Positions 43,509 to 54,910 of a stretch of 64,000 nucleotides of DNA are shown here, piece after piece; position 1 is the stretch's first letter, and each line of letters begins with the position of its first letter. The DNA lies in the NCBI GenBank assembly GCA_963565915.1, contig OY751487.1, forward strand, positions 744,001-808,000, read 5' to 3'. The position numbers were made by a program, and so were the translations under genes. This stretch comes from Entoloma clypeatum (Eukaryota; Basidiomycota; Agaricomycetes; Agaricales; Entolomataceae). Under the pieces are notes generated by a model. That model saw nothing but the letters and a program-made list of their open reading frames with translations. It was not told the DNA's origin and did not search any database.

Positions 43509-46500
43509 CTAGTTCTTAAGTAGTCCAAAGTACGGGATAAACTTACTAAAGAGGATTTTCCCCAGATTCTTAGTTAAAAGGTCTGCAGGGTTATTCACTC
43601 CTTCGATGAATTCGACCGTAATAATCCCTTCGGATACTTTTTTTCTGACGAAGTGGAATCGCATGTTGATGTGCTTGGATCGCTTCTCAGTTACAGGATT
43701 GGATGCGATGAAGACGGAGCCATTGTTATCTCCATAGATTGGGACTGATCCGATCTGCATTCCAAGTTCGGCAAGCATGCTTCTAAGCCATGTTACTGCG
43801 CGACTGCAATCTGATAGAGCCATGTATTCTGCTTCCGTGGAAGAGAGGGCAATGGTTTTTTGCGCTGATGAAACCCATGTTACTGCTCCAGATGCCAGCG
43901 ATATGAAGTAACCAGTGGTGGATTTCCTGGTGTTTTCATCTGATGCCCAATCGGAGTCTGTGAAGGTGTAGATTCCTTTCCCAGAATCACCATTGTACAT
44001 GATCGCATAATCTTTCATTGCCTTCAAATACCTGCAAATATCCCTAGCCACTTCTAAATGGCATTTGGTAGGGTTTGCGGAGAATTGGGACATTTTGATC
44101 ACAGCGAAACAAATGTCGGGTCTTGTCCCGATCATTAAGTACAATAGTGATCCGATGACGGATTGGTACTTGGATCTGAGTTCCGCATTGGGTTCATCTT
44201 TGGACTTCATGGGTTTGTAGCCCGTTGGGAGTGGGGTGTGGGTGGCGTTGGATTCGCTCATCCCCATTCGTGCGAGAATTTTCTCAAGGTAAGGTACTTG
44301 ATCAATGCAGATTTTCTTCCCACGTTGCTTTATTTGGATTGAGAGAAATTCTTTCGGTTCCCCATTAGACACTAGGTGGCCTAGATCCCTACATTCCCAT
44401 GTTGTCATGAAGGCCTTCTTCTTCTCTAGCATGTACTCTCGGTTTGTGCCGAGAAAAGCAGAGTCATCGACATAAATGACGGCGATTACAGTTTCCCCTT
44501 TGGTACTTTTGTGAATAAACACTCCCGCATTGGAGTGAAGCCGGACAAAGCCGAGCTTTTTCATGGAGGAATCGAGTTTTCTCCACCAGGCTAATGCGGC
44601 CTGCTTGAGTCCGTATAGAGCTTTGTATAGTCGGTACATGAAGTTCTCTTTCCCTTTTACTATGTAGCCCTCAGGCTGTCACATGTAAATTACCTCACAG
44701 AGTGTTCCATAGAGGAAGGCTGATGAGACGTCCAGGAATGTCATGAACCACCCTTCAAGGGCTGTCAATGCCAGGATTAACCGGACAGTCTCATACCTCA
44801 CTACCGGTGAGAAGATTTGATCGAAATAAATCCCTTCTACCTGTGAGAAGCCTTTTGCGACAAGGCGCACTTTCAAATGCCCGTCGGATTTTTCATTGTA
44901 GACCCATTTGTTCCTTAGAGCCTTCCTCCCTGCAGGTAGGGGTACTAGCTCCGTGATCACCCCGCGGCTTTTGAGCATGTCTAGCTCTTTTTGTTCTGCC
45001 GCATACCACTCTTCTTTGTTTGGAAGAGTGTATATGTCTTTGTGTGACATTTCGATGATGCCCACTTGGATAGAGATTGCCTCCATTAGGAGATTGTTCA
45101 TCCATGCCGTTTGACCACCTAATCTACGTCTTCGTTCCATTTTTTCAAGATCAGAAGCAGGGGTGTCTTCCCCATAGATGCTACCTGGCATTCTCCGAAC
45201 TCGTCGTTCCCTGATCGGTCGATCTGGTACTTGCTCGGGTTCCGGAGTGGGTACTTGTGGTTCATCGTCGGGCTCGCCAGACGGCAAGTCATCATCTGAT
45301 TCAGGGTGATCCTGTCCAGTGGGAACAGGGTCGTGAGGTTTTTTGTAATGACCGTCATTGTCATCATTTCCGGGGATGAGGTCCTCAAACTCATCAGCCG
45401 GTTCTGGGTTTTCCATTTCTGGATGGTTTTCTGGCAAAGGGTCGATGTGGCATCTAGGGTACTTGCTTTCATCAAAGATAGCTTTCCCACCCATAAAAAT
45501 TGTATTAGTCTCAGGATCCATAAAACGGTATCCTTTGACCCCTGGTTTTGATCTGAGATAAATCATCAATTGAGATCTAGACTCCAGGGAATTTCTACGT
45601 TTTTCCTTTGGGATATACACATATGCCTGACATCCGAAGACTCTGATGCTTGACATATCGGGGATCTCATTGGTCACCCTGAAGTAAGGGGTATTCCATT
45701 CGAGATGCTGCATGGGGGTTCTGTTGTAGAGAAACGCTGCATGTTCCAAACAGAATTCCCACCACATAGGGGGTAAGCATGCGTCGAAGTGCAAGGCCTG
45801 AGATTTCTCCCACAGGGTTTGATTTATCCGTTCTGCTCTACCATTCTGCTGGTGCTGATACGGGAGCATGACATCGATCAGAACTCCATGATCAGCAAGT
45901 ACATCCTTGTATTTGTCAAACTCTCCTCCTCCATCAACTCGCCATTTTTTAGGAGTGGCGGCGAACTGATTCTGGATCATCGCAAGAAATTGTCGCAGTG
46001 CCGTGATGGCATCCGATTTCTTTCTAAGCAAGACAACCCAGACGTGGGATGAAAGATCATCCAAAAATGTGAGGAAATATTTATATTTATGGTATGATGC
46101 CGTGGATATCTGTTTGAGATCGGAATGGATCAGATCAAAGGTTTTGGTTGCCCTTGTCATCGAATTGGGATATGACTGATTCAGCATTTTCCCTTTGAGG
46201 CAACCTGTGCAACTTTCCTGTGATTTCTCACGTACTAGTGTTTCAGGTACCCCTTTGGTACTGGTGGGAATCTTTTGGAGTGCTTGATCATTTGGGTGAC
46301 CAAGGCGCTTGTGCCATGTTTCGACAGTGATTTCACTCGAGATTGCATGGATCTGGTCATAGCGTATTTCAGTGTTTACCCAGTAAATGGTTTGACCAAG
46401 GATGTGGGGCGAAAACTGGATTTTGTTCAGCCCTTTGGAGATGTTGATTTCTCCACAAGTCCCGTCTACTTTATAACCATGGTTAAGGAAGACGCCTAGG

Positions 46501-48248
46501 GACAATAGGCGTGTGTCCATGTCTGGGATGTAGAACACCGGTCTGAGAAGATGGGTTTTAACTTCCCCATTTAGGGTGTGCCGTACTGGAACAGCCCCAA
46601 CTCCGAGAATTTCCAGTTTTTTCCCTTTAGCTGCAGTTTGGACAAAACGCTTGACCGTGAGAGGTCTATAACATGCGAAGTCCTTAAACTCATAGGTGAA
46701 GTGTAAAGAGGTGCCGGAATCTAAGATCCATTGCACGCGTTCTTTTTCCTTACAATGTGTACAAGAGGCAAAATGTTTAATATATTTTTTGTGTAGATCA
46801 CTGCTGAAGTGATCTACACACTCTGTACTGGTACTAGCTAATATATTATACGTCTGTTGAGAGACATAATTAGCATTCTGCATTTGGTAAGGTTTGAAAG
46901 AAGGGTTTGACAAACCGTCTAGTTTGATCTCATCCACAAACTCGTCTGGCCCCATCCGTTCTTGGTCTATGTCCATCATCCGCAGCAATTGGTCTAATGG
47001 CGGAGTTACTCAACACTGTTTAGTTGGCCTCTCATCAATGTCTGGAATGATGGTGTCCAAGATACAAAGGTTTGACCCAGAGGGTCTGGCACCGATTTCT
47101 CGAGCGAGTTTTCTCACCTTCTCGTTCTTCTTCCATGCTGACGGCTTTCCAGAAGGAAGCCCAGTGTACTGAGGAGGCGGTTTCATGCGTTGCAGGAGTG
47201 ACTGCATTCTTTCCGACTCAGGCTGCATGGTACTCGAAGTTTTCCCCGGCCTGTTACAGTGGTAAAGGTAGGAGCATGACGAGGAGGGAGAGGACAAGGG
47301 GCAGATCGATGAGGGAGTTGCTCGATGGCTGGAGCAATAAACTCAATCATTTCCTCGGCATGGTCGGACTCGTTGTCCGCGTTGTTGGCGCGCTTTTTCT
47401 GGTTGCGCCAGCATCCCTTTCCCTTCTTCTTTTCAGAAGCGGTACTTGGGTCAGTCAAGTTAGGTTGCTCGTCAGCATTGTTCTGCGAGGTACTCGGCGC
47501 TGTCTGCTTTTCCCATTTGGGGTCTTGCCCCTTTCGCTTAGTCCCGGAGATTTTCCGGGCCTGCTTGTTGGACACCCGAGTAGACCCTATCACATACTTG
47601 CGCCTGTACTCTGAAACGATGCTGTTGGTGACAGCTTGCCATGTGAAGTCATTGGCATCGTAGACCTGAAAGAGGGCAGTGGAGAGAGATGACCAAGCGT
47701 CAGGAATGGCACTCGCCAAGATCATAGCCTACATCAGATCAGGCACAACGACGAGCGAAGAGTGACCCAAGGTGCTCGATCTCCGGCACAGGGTCCCAAC
47801 CAGACAGTTTGAAAGAGGCTGCGGCTTTGAAATCACCAAATATGGTGGTGGGAGAGACCTTTGAATACGCATCCTTCAATGATGTCCAGGCATCCTTCGA
47901 GGACTTGGCGTCCTTGATGTGCCTCCTGATTGCCTCGGAGACTTTGAGGCGGATGGAACCCAGAGCCATGTCGTCGTCCCTGATCCAGACTTTTCTTTCT
48001 TTGTGGAAGCTAGGTTGGTCGACAGTGGTGGTGATCACTGGAGGTTGGGTTGCAGATGTAGAAGTGGCAGAGGCAGGGGTGGAGACCATGACCGTAAAGT
48101 CGGAAATGTCAGGGCACTCAATGTCGCCAGATACGATGCGCCAGACTCCTTGATGGAGGAGGTAGGACTTTATTTTCTCAGCCCAGCTTTGGTAGTTGAT
48201 ACCGTCGAGGACGGTGATGGAGTCAAGTGCGGAGCGAGAGGTAGACAT
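43509..48248 (-). pseudogene. Copia-3 gag-pol with multiple lesions
   Basis: Same domain order as the inner copia. ATG is at 48248. Lesions: a 17-bp deletion near 47745 in Gag (after SLFAR); CAG to TAG at 47729-47731; a 1-bp deletion near 47245 (GGCCGTGGG to GGCCGGGG); TGA at 47010-47012 where others have CAA; CGA to TGA at 44679-44681 before QPEGY in RT. Between these, long frames remain: 44679-46988 covers protease (ILDSGTSLHF, Ala to Thr), integrase and the RT start, and 43509-44639 covers RT YVDDSAFLG and RNase H. It is inactive. Confidence 0.95.
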
Positions 48249-48617
48249 TTTTTAATGAATTTAAAAGGAGTTTTCCCAATCAGTGATGTTCTTTATGAAT
48301 TTGATTTTTAGAGAAAACAAATAAATGATTCCTCATAACATATTCCCTTTAGGAATAGCAGTTGTGGGAAAAGTCCTTTTTTTTTCAGAAGTGTGTGAGG
48401 TACGATCAACGTTTCCACATGATGTGTACTAAGTCAATCCCCTTAGGGACGCTTCATGACAGGTACTTGTCGTAATGACGTTCCCAGGTTTATATGTGAA
48501 GAAGTATGACTCAGAACCTAGATTTTTCAATCGGTTCTTTGCCAACCAGGGTAGAGTGGGCAGGTACTCGCTGTTGCCAGCGTTCCCAAGTCCCTCTGCT
48601 ATCCGGGGCCCATAACC
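48249..48617 (-). promoter_or_regulatory. Copia-3 leader with primer-binding site
   Basis: GGTTATGGGCCCCGG (48617-48603, minus strand) abuts the LTR. A pyrimidine run with TTTTAG lies just before the ATG, matching the candidate leader-intron acceptor of the inner copia, and CTGAT precedes it. Confidence 0.7.
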
Positions 48618-48926
48618 TGTTGAAGTTCCACCTGGGCGCTAGCCGCAGATGTACTGAGCAACACAGCTACAGTGGAAGTACTCTACTCTACCGTTCTAGT
48701 CACTTACTTGGTTGAGAAGGGTGGGGCTGGTGAGAGCGGTTGAGGCTGGTAAGAGCGATGGAGCTGGTTAAGAGTCAAGAGACAACTTGTTGATATTGAT
48801 AGTTTCCTGGTCTTATATACCGTACTACTGTTTGTACCAACCAAATAAGTATGTAATCGAAGATGTGTAAAGGTCACGTGATGTAATGTAATGTAATCTA
48901 ATCTACGTGATGGAAAAGTTTCAACA
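48618..48926 (-). repeat. Copia-3 5' LTR
   Basis: 309 bp. It carries the TATATAAG box and GTAAGT donor on the minus strand and is followed outside by TTTTA. Confidence 0.95.
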
Positions 48927-48931
48927 TTTTA

Positions 48932-49113
48932 TATAGTGCGTCTTGTCGGAGAGTCCTTACATGGGGTTTAGCAGAGTCATTGAAGCATGTCAGCACAATG
49001 TAGGCTGATTCATGGCTTTCCAGCCAAGGAAGATCATTTGAAGGTGCTATAAGTATTTTCCGTACCATATGAAACATACTACGAGCATTGGAATGGGCTC
49101 TAGCTGTCGACAA
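48932..49113 (-). pseudogene. Fragment of an unrecognised protein gene split by Copia-3
   Basis: The minus strand reads STARAHSNARSMFHMVRKIL...WLESHESAYIVLTCF...RTLRQDALYK up to the copia insertion. If Copia-3 and one TTTTA were removed, the frame would continue a few codons across 43132-43110 (KKHAQ) and stop. It has the composition of a real protein, but I do not recognise it, and upstream sequence soon meets stops. It could be a host gene remnant or part of an older transposon. Confidence 0.35.
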
Positions 49114-49891
49114 TAGGGAATGTCAAGCATCACCATCAAGTGTGAGATCTAGAACTGCGCCCGCGGGCAATGAATATGCTGACAAACATTTAGAAACACA
49201 GAATTTGAACTAGACGAGGGGGGGGGGGGGCATGTGTTCCAGATTAAAAATCTAGAAGAGGGTCCAGTTCAAAGTCCAATGACAGGTGCGACCCATTTGG
49301 CGAGTGTGATCTCAGCTAACCTCGCTTAACTGGTTTAGAATCTATATCTAGGTTTCTAAACCTTATGGGAAGGCACCCAGTGTCTAGATGATGCCAACAT
49401 GTCACCAAGAGACCAAAGACTATGATTTTTTCTTGTTCTCAATGGTATTGGGCTTACTTTTGTAATCATTATGTATATTATCTGTAATGTATTCTAGCAC
49501 TTTTATAATGAATGAATAACTAATCAACTCTTTGGGCTACTTGGACTTGTTATCTAGTGACAAGCAAAATAGCTCCAAATAGATCAATAGCTTTTTGTGG
49601 AAATGCTGATGTCATAATCTTTTTGTTCGGCAGGTCGGATTAGTGTTTCAAGGTCCAGTTTACCTTCGTTGATTTCTGACCGAGACCGGACGGGACCGAA
49701 CCGGTGAGAGACCGGACCGCCGGTCTCAGTTTTTAAGGTTTCGGATCACGGCCAGTCTTCGGTTCACTCAAAACTTTAGAGTTTGAAAGACCGGCCAAAG
49801 ACCGGTTCGGATTGGTTTCAACTGGTATTTTCCATGGAACGATCTGAGGATCTGAAATCAATGTCCCGAAACGGCAATTACAAAATTTCTG

Positions 49892-49972
49892 CCACAAGAA
49901 AGACTTGAACTCTGAACTTCTATAGTATAAAGGATTCTTTTAACACCACTTAACCAACTGAGCCACAAGACC
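49892..49972 (-). ncRNA. tRNA-like sequence (SINE head or tRNA pseudogene)
   Basis: The minus strand begins GGTCTTGTGGCTCAGTTGG. TGGCTCAGTTGG (49965-49954) is a perfect Pol III A box. AGTTCAAGTCT (49911-49901) is a near-match to the B box GGTTCGANTCC. The middle is long and AT-rich (AAAAGAATCCTTTATACTA) and does not fold into a normal anticodon arm, so a working tRNA is unlikely. Confidence 0.55.
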
Positions 49973-50831
49973 ATTATATTTCATTCTCACAATCACTCTA
50001 CATCACAACTTTCCCACTTCCCAAATAGGCACACTAAAAAAAAAACACAAAAGGTGTGTGTGCGTGCTCCCTCCTGCCTTGATCACAAGTAGACAGATTA
50101 TAAATAAAATCTATAAATATATTCTGGCCTTTTCAGCATCTGTGCCCCTCATTGCAGAGTCAGCAATGGGTGGATGCGTCGTTTTGACGTTGGATGACGC
50201 ACATCACATGCGCATCAAATGTGTCAAATATATGTAAACAAACTCAAAAAACATCGCATTTCTCCTTAATATGGCTACACAGGAGGAAGTCAGCTTACAG
50301 ACTATATCAATTATGTAGCAGAGTATCATATGTCAATAAATATGTGTTGATTTTATGGAATGATGCCACAGATTTTAAGTCATAGAGGTGCCATGCTCTA
50401 CACCAAATAATAGTAAACAATGCACAAAATGCATTGCGCAGGTGCGCGCAGTGCCTTTCTCATGGTCTAATAATAGTTGGAAGTGATAGAACTCATAAAT
50501 AGATATGTATTCACCTTCTGAAGCACTTTGTATAAGTTTTAGAAGTCCAGATAAGATAGAAATAATGAAATGTGCAGATTTCAGTAAAAGTGTTATATCT
50601 CCCTAATGAATGAGCCAAATTTGAAAAACAAATGTGCTGTGAGATCTCCTGAATGAGGAGAATCCAAAGCTGAAACAAAAAAGTTTGGTCAAATTTTCGA
50701 CCTATTTTGCTCATATTCACCTCATCAAGTCCTTTGATTTTATTCAAAGGGTCTGAATAGGTTTACATACACTGTTTCAATAGCATATGTATAGTATATT
50801 TAGAGTACAAATGTTGTGCAAAGGAGGAAGC

Positions 50832-51233
50832 TGTTATACTTAACAAACTGTTCCAAGGTTCGGGCAGAGTATGCAGGAAAGTGGAAAGGCGAAGAGCAAA
50901 GTGATTGCTAAATCTAAGGAATCTACTACAGTACAAGAGGTTTATATAGGTACTCACTATAGGCGGTAGCGGATAAGTCAGTACTGCGGAAGGCAGTGCG
51001 CATGAGTAAGGCGACTGCGGAAGGCTATGTACAGTGAGTAAGCTGACTGCAGAAAGCGAGTCAGCGCGGGAGCGAAGTATACTAAAGGGGATGACAAAGT
51101 AATGTAATGAGTCAGACGGGGAATTGAAGGTTGCGAAAGTAGACATTAGACATAGTAAGTTCGTAAGAGGGCGCCGAGTCGGGCTGATAAGTAAAAGATA
51201 TGATGTGGTCCTCATACCGTAGAGTCCGTAACA
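50832..51233 (-). repeat. Solo LTR of the Gypsy-1 family
   Basis: 402 bp in reverse orientation, TGTTATACTTAAC...GTCCGTAACA. It is flanked by GAAGC on both sides (50827-50831 and 51234-51238). It inserted into hAT-like copy D, so it is younger than that element, and lost its interior by LTR-LTR recombination. Confidence 0.93.
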
Positions 51234-51579
51234 GAAGCTAGAAAATGTTGTTTTTTGTGTTTGAAAACACCATGCCACACTGTTCATCACAATTTATATT
51301 GTGTTTTGATGCATCAATTTGGAGCACCAACTTTCTACCATCCATAGCTCATGTATATAACTCTATATATACTTCCTATGAGTTTCTAGATATGTCTACA
51401 TAAGGTAAGAATTATTTTTGTGGGTTTTGGTGCCACAGTTTGGGCATTGAGGGCACAATTTTCAACAATGTGCATGGCTTGGCATTGATGCCAAGCATGC
51501 TTGGCAATTTGAACCATAACTGCCAGCAAAACCTTCCCACCCTTTTTTATCCCCCACCACCACTCCACCTGGCCACCAC

Positions 51580-52140
51580 ATCTGCCCAAGGGCCACTACT
51601 CGCGCATAATGGCCACCACTCATGCCCAACGGCCCTCTCTTCCACCCAACGGCCACCTTTCATGCCCAACGGCATCCCTTTGTGCCCAACAGCGTCCCTT
51701 TGTGCCCAACGGTCTCGACTCATGCCCAACGGCATCCCTTCGCCCTCAACATGTCAACCCACGCCCAATGCTGTCCTTTCGCCCCCAACACCATCCCTTC
51801 ACCCCCAACGCCGTCGACCCACACCCAATGGCCACCTTTCACGCCCAACGGTCCCGACTTGTGCCCACCGCCATTGACCCACGCCACACCATCCCTTTGC
51901 CCCCAACACTGTCCCTTTGCCCTCAACACCATCAACCCACACACAACGGCCGCCTTTCATGCCCAATGGCCGCCTTGTGTCCCCAATGGCCGCCCCTCTT
52001 GCCCAACTGCCCCGACTAGTGCCCCACGGCCCCTCTAATGCCCAACGGCCGCCTCGCGTCCTCAACGCTGTCAACTCACACCCAGCACCCTTCCTTCATG
52101 CGCAACGGCCCCCTTTCACACCCAACGGCGTCAAGTCACG
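51580..52140. repeat. GC-rich minisatellite inside hAT-like copy D
   Basis: Degenerate tandem units of about 22-26 bp built around GCCCAACGGC with CCNTTTCATGCCC-like spacers. Related blocks occur on the opposite strand at 11715-11830 (copy B) and 60640-60854. Several frames are open through it because the unit lacks stops; these are not taken as genes. Confidence 0.85.
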
Positions 52141-52448
52141 CCCCAGAGCACATGGGGCCGGGCTGAGCCCACAGAGGACCAATTGAGGGAGTACGACGTG
52201 CGCGCGCAGCATTGGGCTGTGCGCACATGTCCTTAGTCTTATTTTACTTGTAATATATTGGTTTAAACCGGTTGAGACCAGTCCAGTCTCACTTCTTTGA
52301 GGTAAACGGAACCGATGCACGGGTATTGCATCGGTCCGGTTCAGTTTTTTCAAGATCATGTGAACCGAAAAATCGGTCTTGGTCTTGGTCTCTAAATTTT
52401 GAGGGTCAAAAACCGGACCGAACCAGACTTTTAAACACTAGGTCGGAT

Positions 52449-52887
52449 GACCCCCCGTCCTTCCTAATTTGGTATGTTGTGCACATGCCCACATATATTT
52501 CCAACAAAAACATACAAAAAAAGAATTGAGTCCCTATGCCTTCTTGGTGGTGATGATCTACAAGGCTGCTCATTGCTGCACAAGCAGCATGGGGAGTGGG
52601 AGGAGGATGCACTCAGAAGATGACAACTGATCACATGAACAACACATAAAGCAAGGGGGTGTCGGAACGTGATTCCAGCAACACATGTGGGTGGGGGGGT
52701 CAGATGCCCAGTTGGGACCACCGAATGAGCCTGATGCAAAGACACACTAGTTGCAGATCCTTGACCAACATCTGACAAGTGATGACAGTAGAGTAGGCAG
52801 TATACACTTACTCTGAAGCAGTGGAGCTATATAGCTGCAAGGCAGATTCTAGTCGAAAACAATTGATAGGTACCTGCATGCTGATGT
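52449..52887. other. No gene recognised
   Basis: Unique-looking sequence between the hAT-like element and the solo LTR. Short frames only. Confidence 0.5.
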
Positions 52888-53219
52888 TGTTACAGGTTCT
52901 ACAGTATGCGGACGATGTTGTCATCACTTTTACTGCAACATCTATTTCCATTCCCTTCGCTGCCACTCTGACTCATTCCGCAGTAGCTTTACTCAGCTCT
53001 GCAGTATGTATGACTCATTGTACATAGCCTTCCACAGTCGCCTTACTCATGTGCACTGCCTTCCACAGTACTGACTCATCTGCTACTGCCTATAGTCAGT
53101 ACCTATATAAACCCCTTGTACTAGAGTAGATTCCTTAGATTTAGCAATCACATTGCTCTTCGCCTTTCCACTTCCTGCATACTCTGCCCAAACCTTGGAA
53201 CGGTTTGTTAAGCATAACA
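52888..53219 (+). repeat. Diverged solo LTR of the Gypsy-1 family
   Basis: TGTTACAGGTTCTACAG...GCATAACA, 332 bp, with TATATAAA and CCTTAGATTTAGCAATC. Target duplication GATGT at 52883-52887 and 53220-53224. Confidence 0.92.
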
Positions 53220-53278
53220 GATGTCCTCGTTCATTTGTAATTTTGTGAGAGATTTATTGTTTTTGATCTTATGTTTTT

Positions 53279-53753
53279 TGTTAAGAACTGATCAACAAAA
53301 TGTCGGAGCTATGTCGGACACGTTGGAAAGTCGGAGGGTCGGAGCGCGTGCAACGTAGGGGCAAGGACTTGGCTTTATCTTGTGTGTTGCGCCCTCGCTA
53401 ATATGTTGGTGTCCTTATTTCGGAGGATCGGAGGATCGGAGGTCGGAGGTCGGACTCAAGTTAAGAGTCGGAAAGAGGATGGGAGGTATGATGTTGAATA
53501 CAAGTTGATATTCAAACTGAAGCTAATACATGATTCTACATAAGTTTAAATACTATGTCGGAGGACGTGTGGCTTTGTCGGAGTCGGATAATGAGTGGCT
53601 GTCAGAGATTCTTAACATAAGTAAAATGGTCGGATGTAAGTAATGTACGTAGTAACGAGATTCATAACAGTAAGTATGCATAATAAGTATTAGTCAAAAT
53701 GTCGGAGGTGTCGGGATTGGTCGGGAATCGTCGGAATGGATCGGAATGTAACA
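53279..53753 (-). repeat. Gypsy-3 3' LTR (475 bp)
   Basis: TGTTAAGAACTGATC...CGGAATGTAACA on the plus strand. Contains 17 TCGGA and no TCCGA on the plus strand by my count. Confidence 0.94.
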
Positions 53754-53917
53754 GTATTTCCCCCTTAGGGCCAAACCCATGAGGCCTAAGGACCTAGGTG
53801 GTCGGTGCGCGTGGGCTGCGTCGTGTGGTGCGTTGGTTGAAAATACCGTCTGAGTGGTTCTTTCTTCTTGTTCCCCCATTCTCTTTTCGTTTTAAACTCT
53901 TCCGAAAAAACCTCAAT

Positions 53918-54883
53918 ATGTCGGCAACCAATTTTCAAAAGGAGATGGAGGCGCTGCAGGCTAAGCTCGCGGAGGTGGAGGCAAAAAAGCGAGCAGCGGA
54001 GGAGGAGGCTGTGAGGAAGGCTGAGGAGGAGTGGAGAGCGGAGGAAGAGAGGGCTGCGGAGGCGGCGCGGTAGCGGAGGAGATGCGGGTAGCGGAGGAGA
54101 TGCATCGGGCATCGGAGCTGGCGGCTCAGAAGAGGGCCGATGAAGTGGCCGCTGCGCAAGGTGCATTGAGCAAGGGGTCGGGGGGGCTGCAGGCGGAGAA
54201 GAAGAAGAAGAAGGTGACGAAGAAAAGGAAGGTAGAGGAGGTGACGGCGATGGTCGGAGAGGGGTCGGGAGTCAGGGTCGGGGTCGGCACCTGTGATAGG
54301 TGCAATGTGAAGGGCGTCAAATGCAAATGCGATGAGTAAGTTCTTCTTTGGTTCGTCTCTTCTGTTTTAACCTTTTTGTTTTAGGAATAAGTCGTCCTGC
54401 AAGGGTTGTGTCAAGGACAAGAAGAAGTGCGAGGTCGGAGCGTCGGAGGGAAAGTCGGAGGTGAAGGAGGTGAAGAAACCGGTGAAGGTGATTAAGGGGA
54501 AGAAAAAGGCATCGGAGAGTGGGTCGGAGGACACCGTCTTGGGTGTCCTCAAGATGATACTGGCGGAAACGAGGCAGGTGAGGCGACTGCTAACAGCAGT
54601 CAAAGGCTCGGTGAACACCGAGTATCAACCCAAGTCGCCAGAGGTGTCGGAGGAAGGGTCGGAGTCGGAGATGGATACAGCGGAGGAGACGCACGAGTTG
54701 AGACTGGAGAAGAGGATCGTGAGAAGGATTAGGAAGGACCTTGTGAATAGGAAGAGGTTGGAGTTGCCAGAGCTGTCGGACGATTCGGACATGTCGATTT
54801 CGGAGCCGTCGGAGAAGGCGGAGGAGGAGGAGGAGTCGGACAAGGAGGAGGGTCCATCAAACAAGAAACAATGTACTAAGTAG
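53918..54883 (+). pseudogene. Antisense Zn2Cys6 (Gal4-type) protein gene carried by Gypsy-3, one frameshift
   Basis: Runs opposite to gag-pol, between the pol stop (54911) and the 3' LTR. ATG at 53918 starts MSATNFQKEMEALQAKLAEVE, an Ala/Glu/Lys-rich coiled coil. One G is missing near 54070 in the first of two 18-bp repeats (GTAGCGGAGGAGATGCGG), shifting the frame. After a Lys-rich stretch (EKKKKKVTKKRK) comes C-X2-C-X6-C-X8-C-X2-C-X6-C: CDRCNVKGVKC and CKGCVKDKKKC, split by a 49-bp intron (54336-54384, GTAAGT...TTTTAG) that restores frame. The C-terminal part is rich in SE/SD pairs and ends QCTK. The cysteine spacing fits a binuclear zinc cluster, which binds CGG triplets. Leader 53754-53917 is pyrimidine-rich. 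Role inferred: sequence-specific DNA binding in the nucleus. Confidence 0.75.
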
Positions 54884-54910
54884 ATAGAATAGTACTTGTT
54901 TTTTCTTGTT

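Larger units (their letters stand above)
43133..48926 (-). mobile_element. Copia-3: complete but decayed copia element
   Basis: LTRs at 43133-43441 (3') and 48618-48926 (5'), both 309 bp, differ at about five positions. Target duplication TTTTA is at 43128-43132 and 48927-48931. The primer site is at 48603-48617, and polypurine tract ATGGGGGGG is read on the minus strand beside the 3' LTR. It is older than the inner copia and carries several stops and deletions. Confidence 0.96.
49641..52440. mobile_element. hAT-like non-autonomous DNA transposon, complete (copy D)
   Basis: Starts TAGTGTTTCAAGGTC and ends GACTTTTAAACACTA. Both ends are flanked by the same 8 bp, GGTCGGAT (49633-49640 and 52441-52448), the duplication size of the hAT superfamily. 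Both subterminal regions (49650-49840 and 52250-52435) consist of CCGGACCGAACCGG-like words on both strands. The interior has no transposase. It carries a tRNA-like segment, a solo Gypsy-1 LTR and a minisatellite. Without the solo LTR and its duplication the element is about 2.39 kb. Confidence 0.88.

Noticed and set aside
49218..49230. Run of about 13 G
   Set aside because: Next to no LTR or element end; could have been a polypurine tract, but no LTR follows.
51440..52190. Several Pro/His-rich ORFs of 85-145 codons in both directions
   Set aside because: They are open frames through the GCCCAACGGC minisatellite, present in multiple frames at once.
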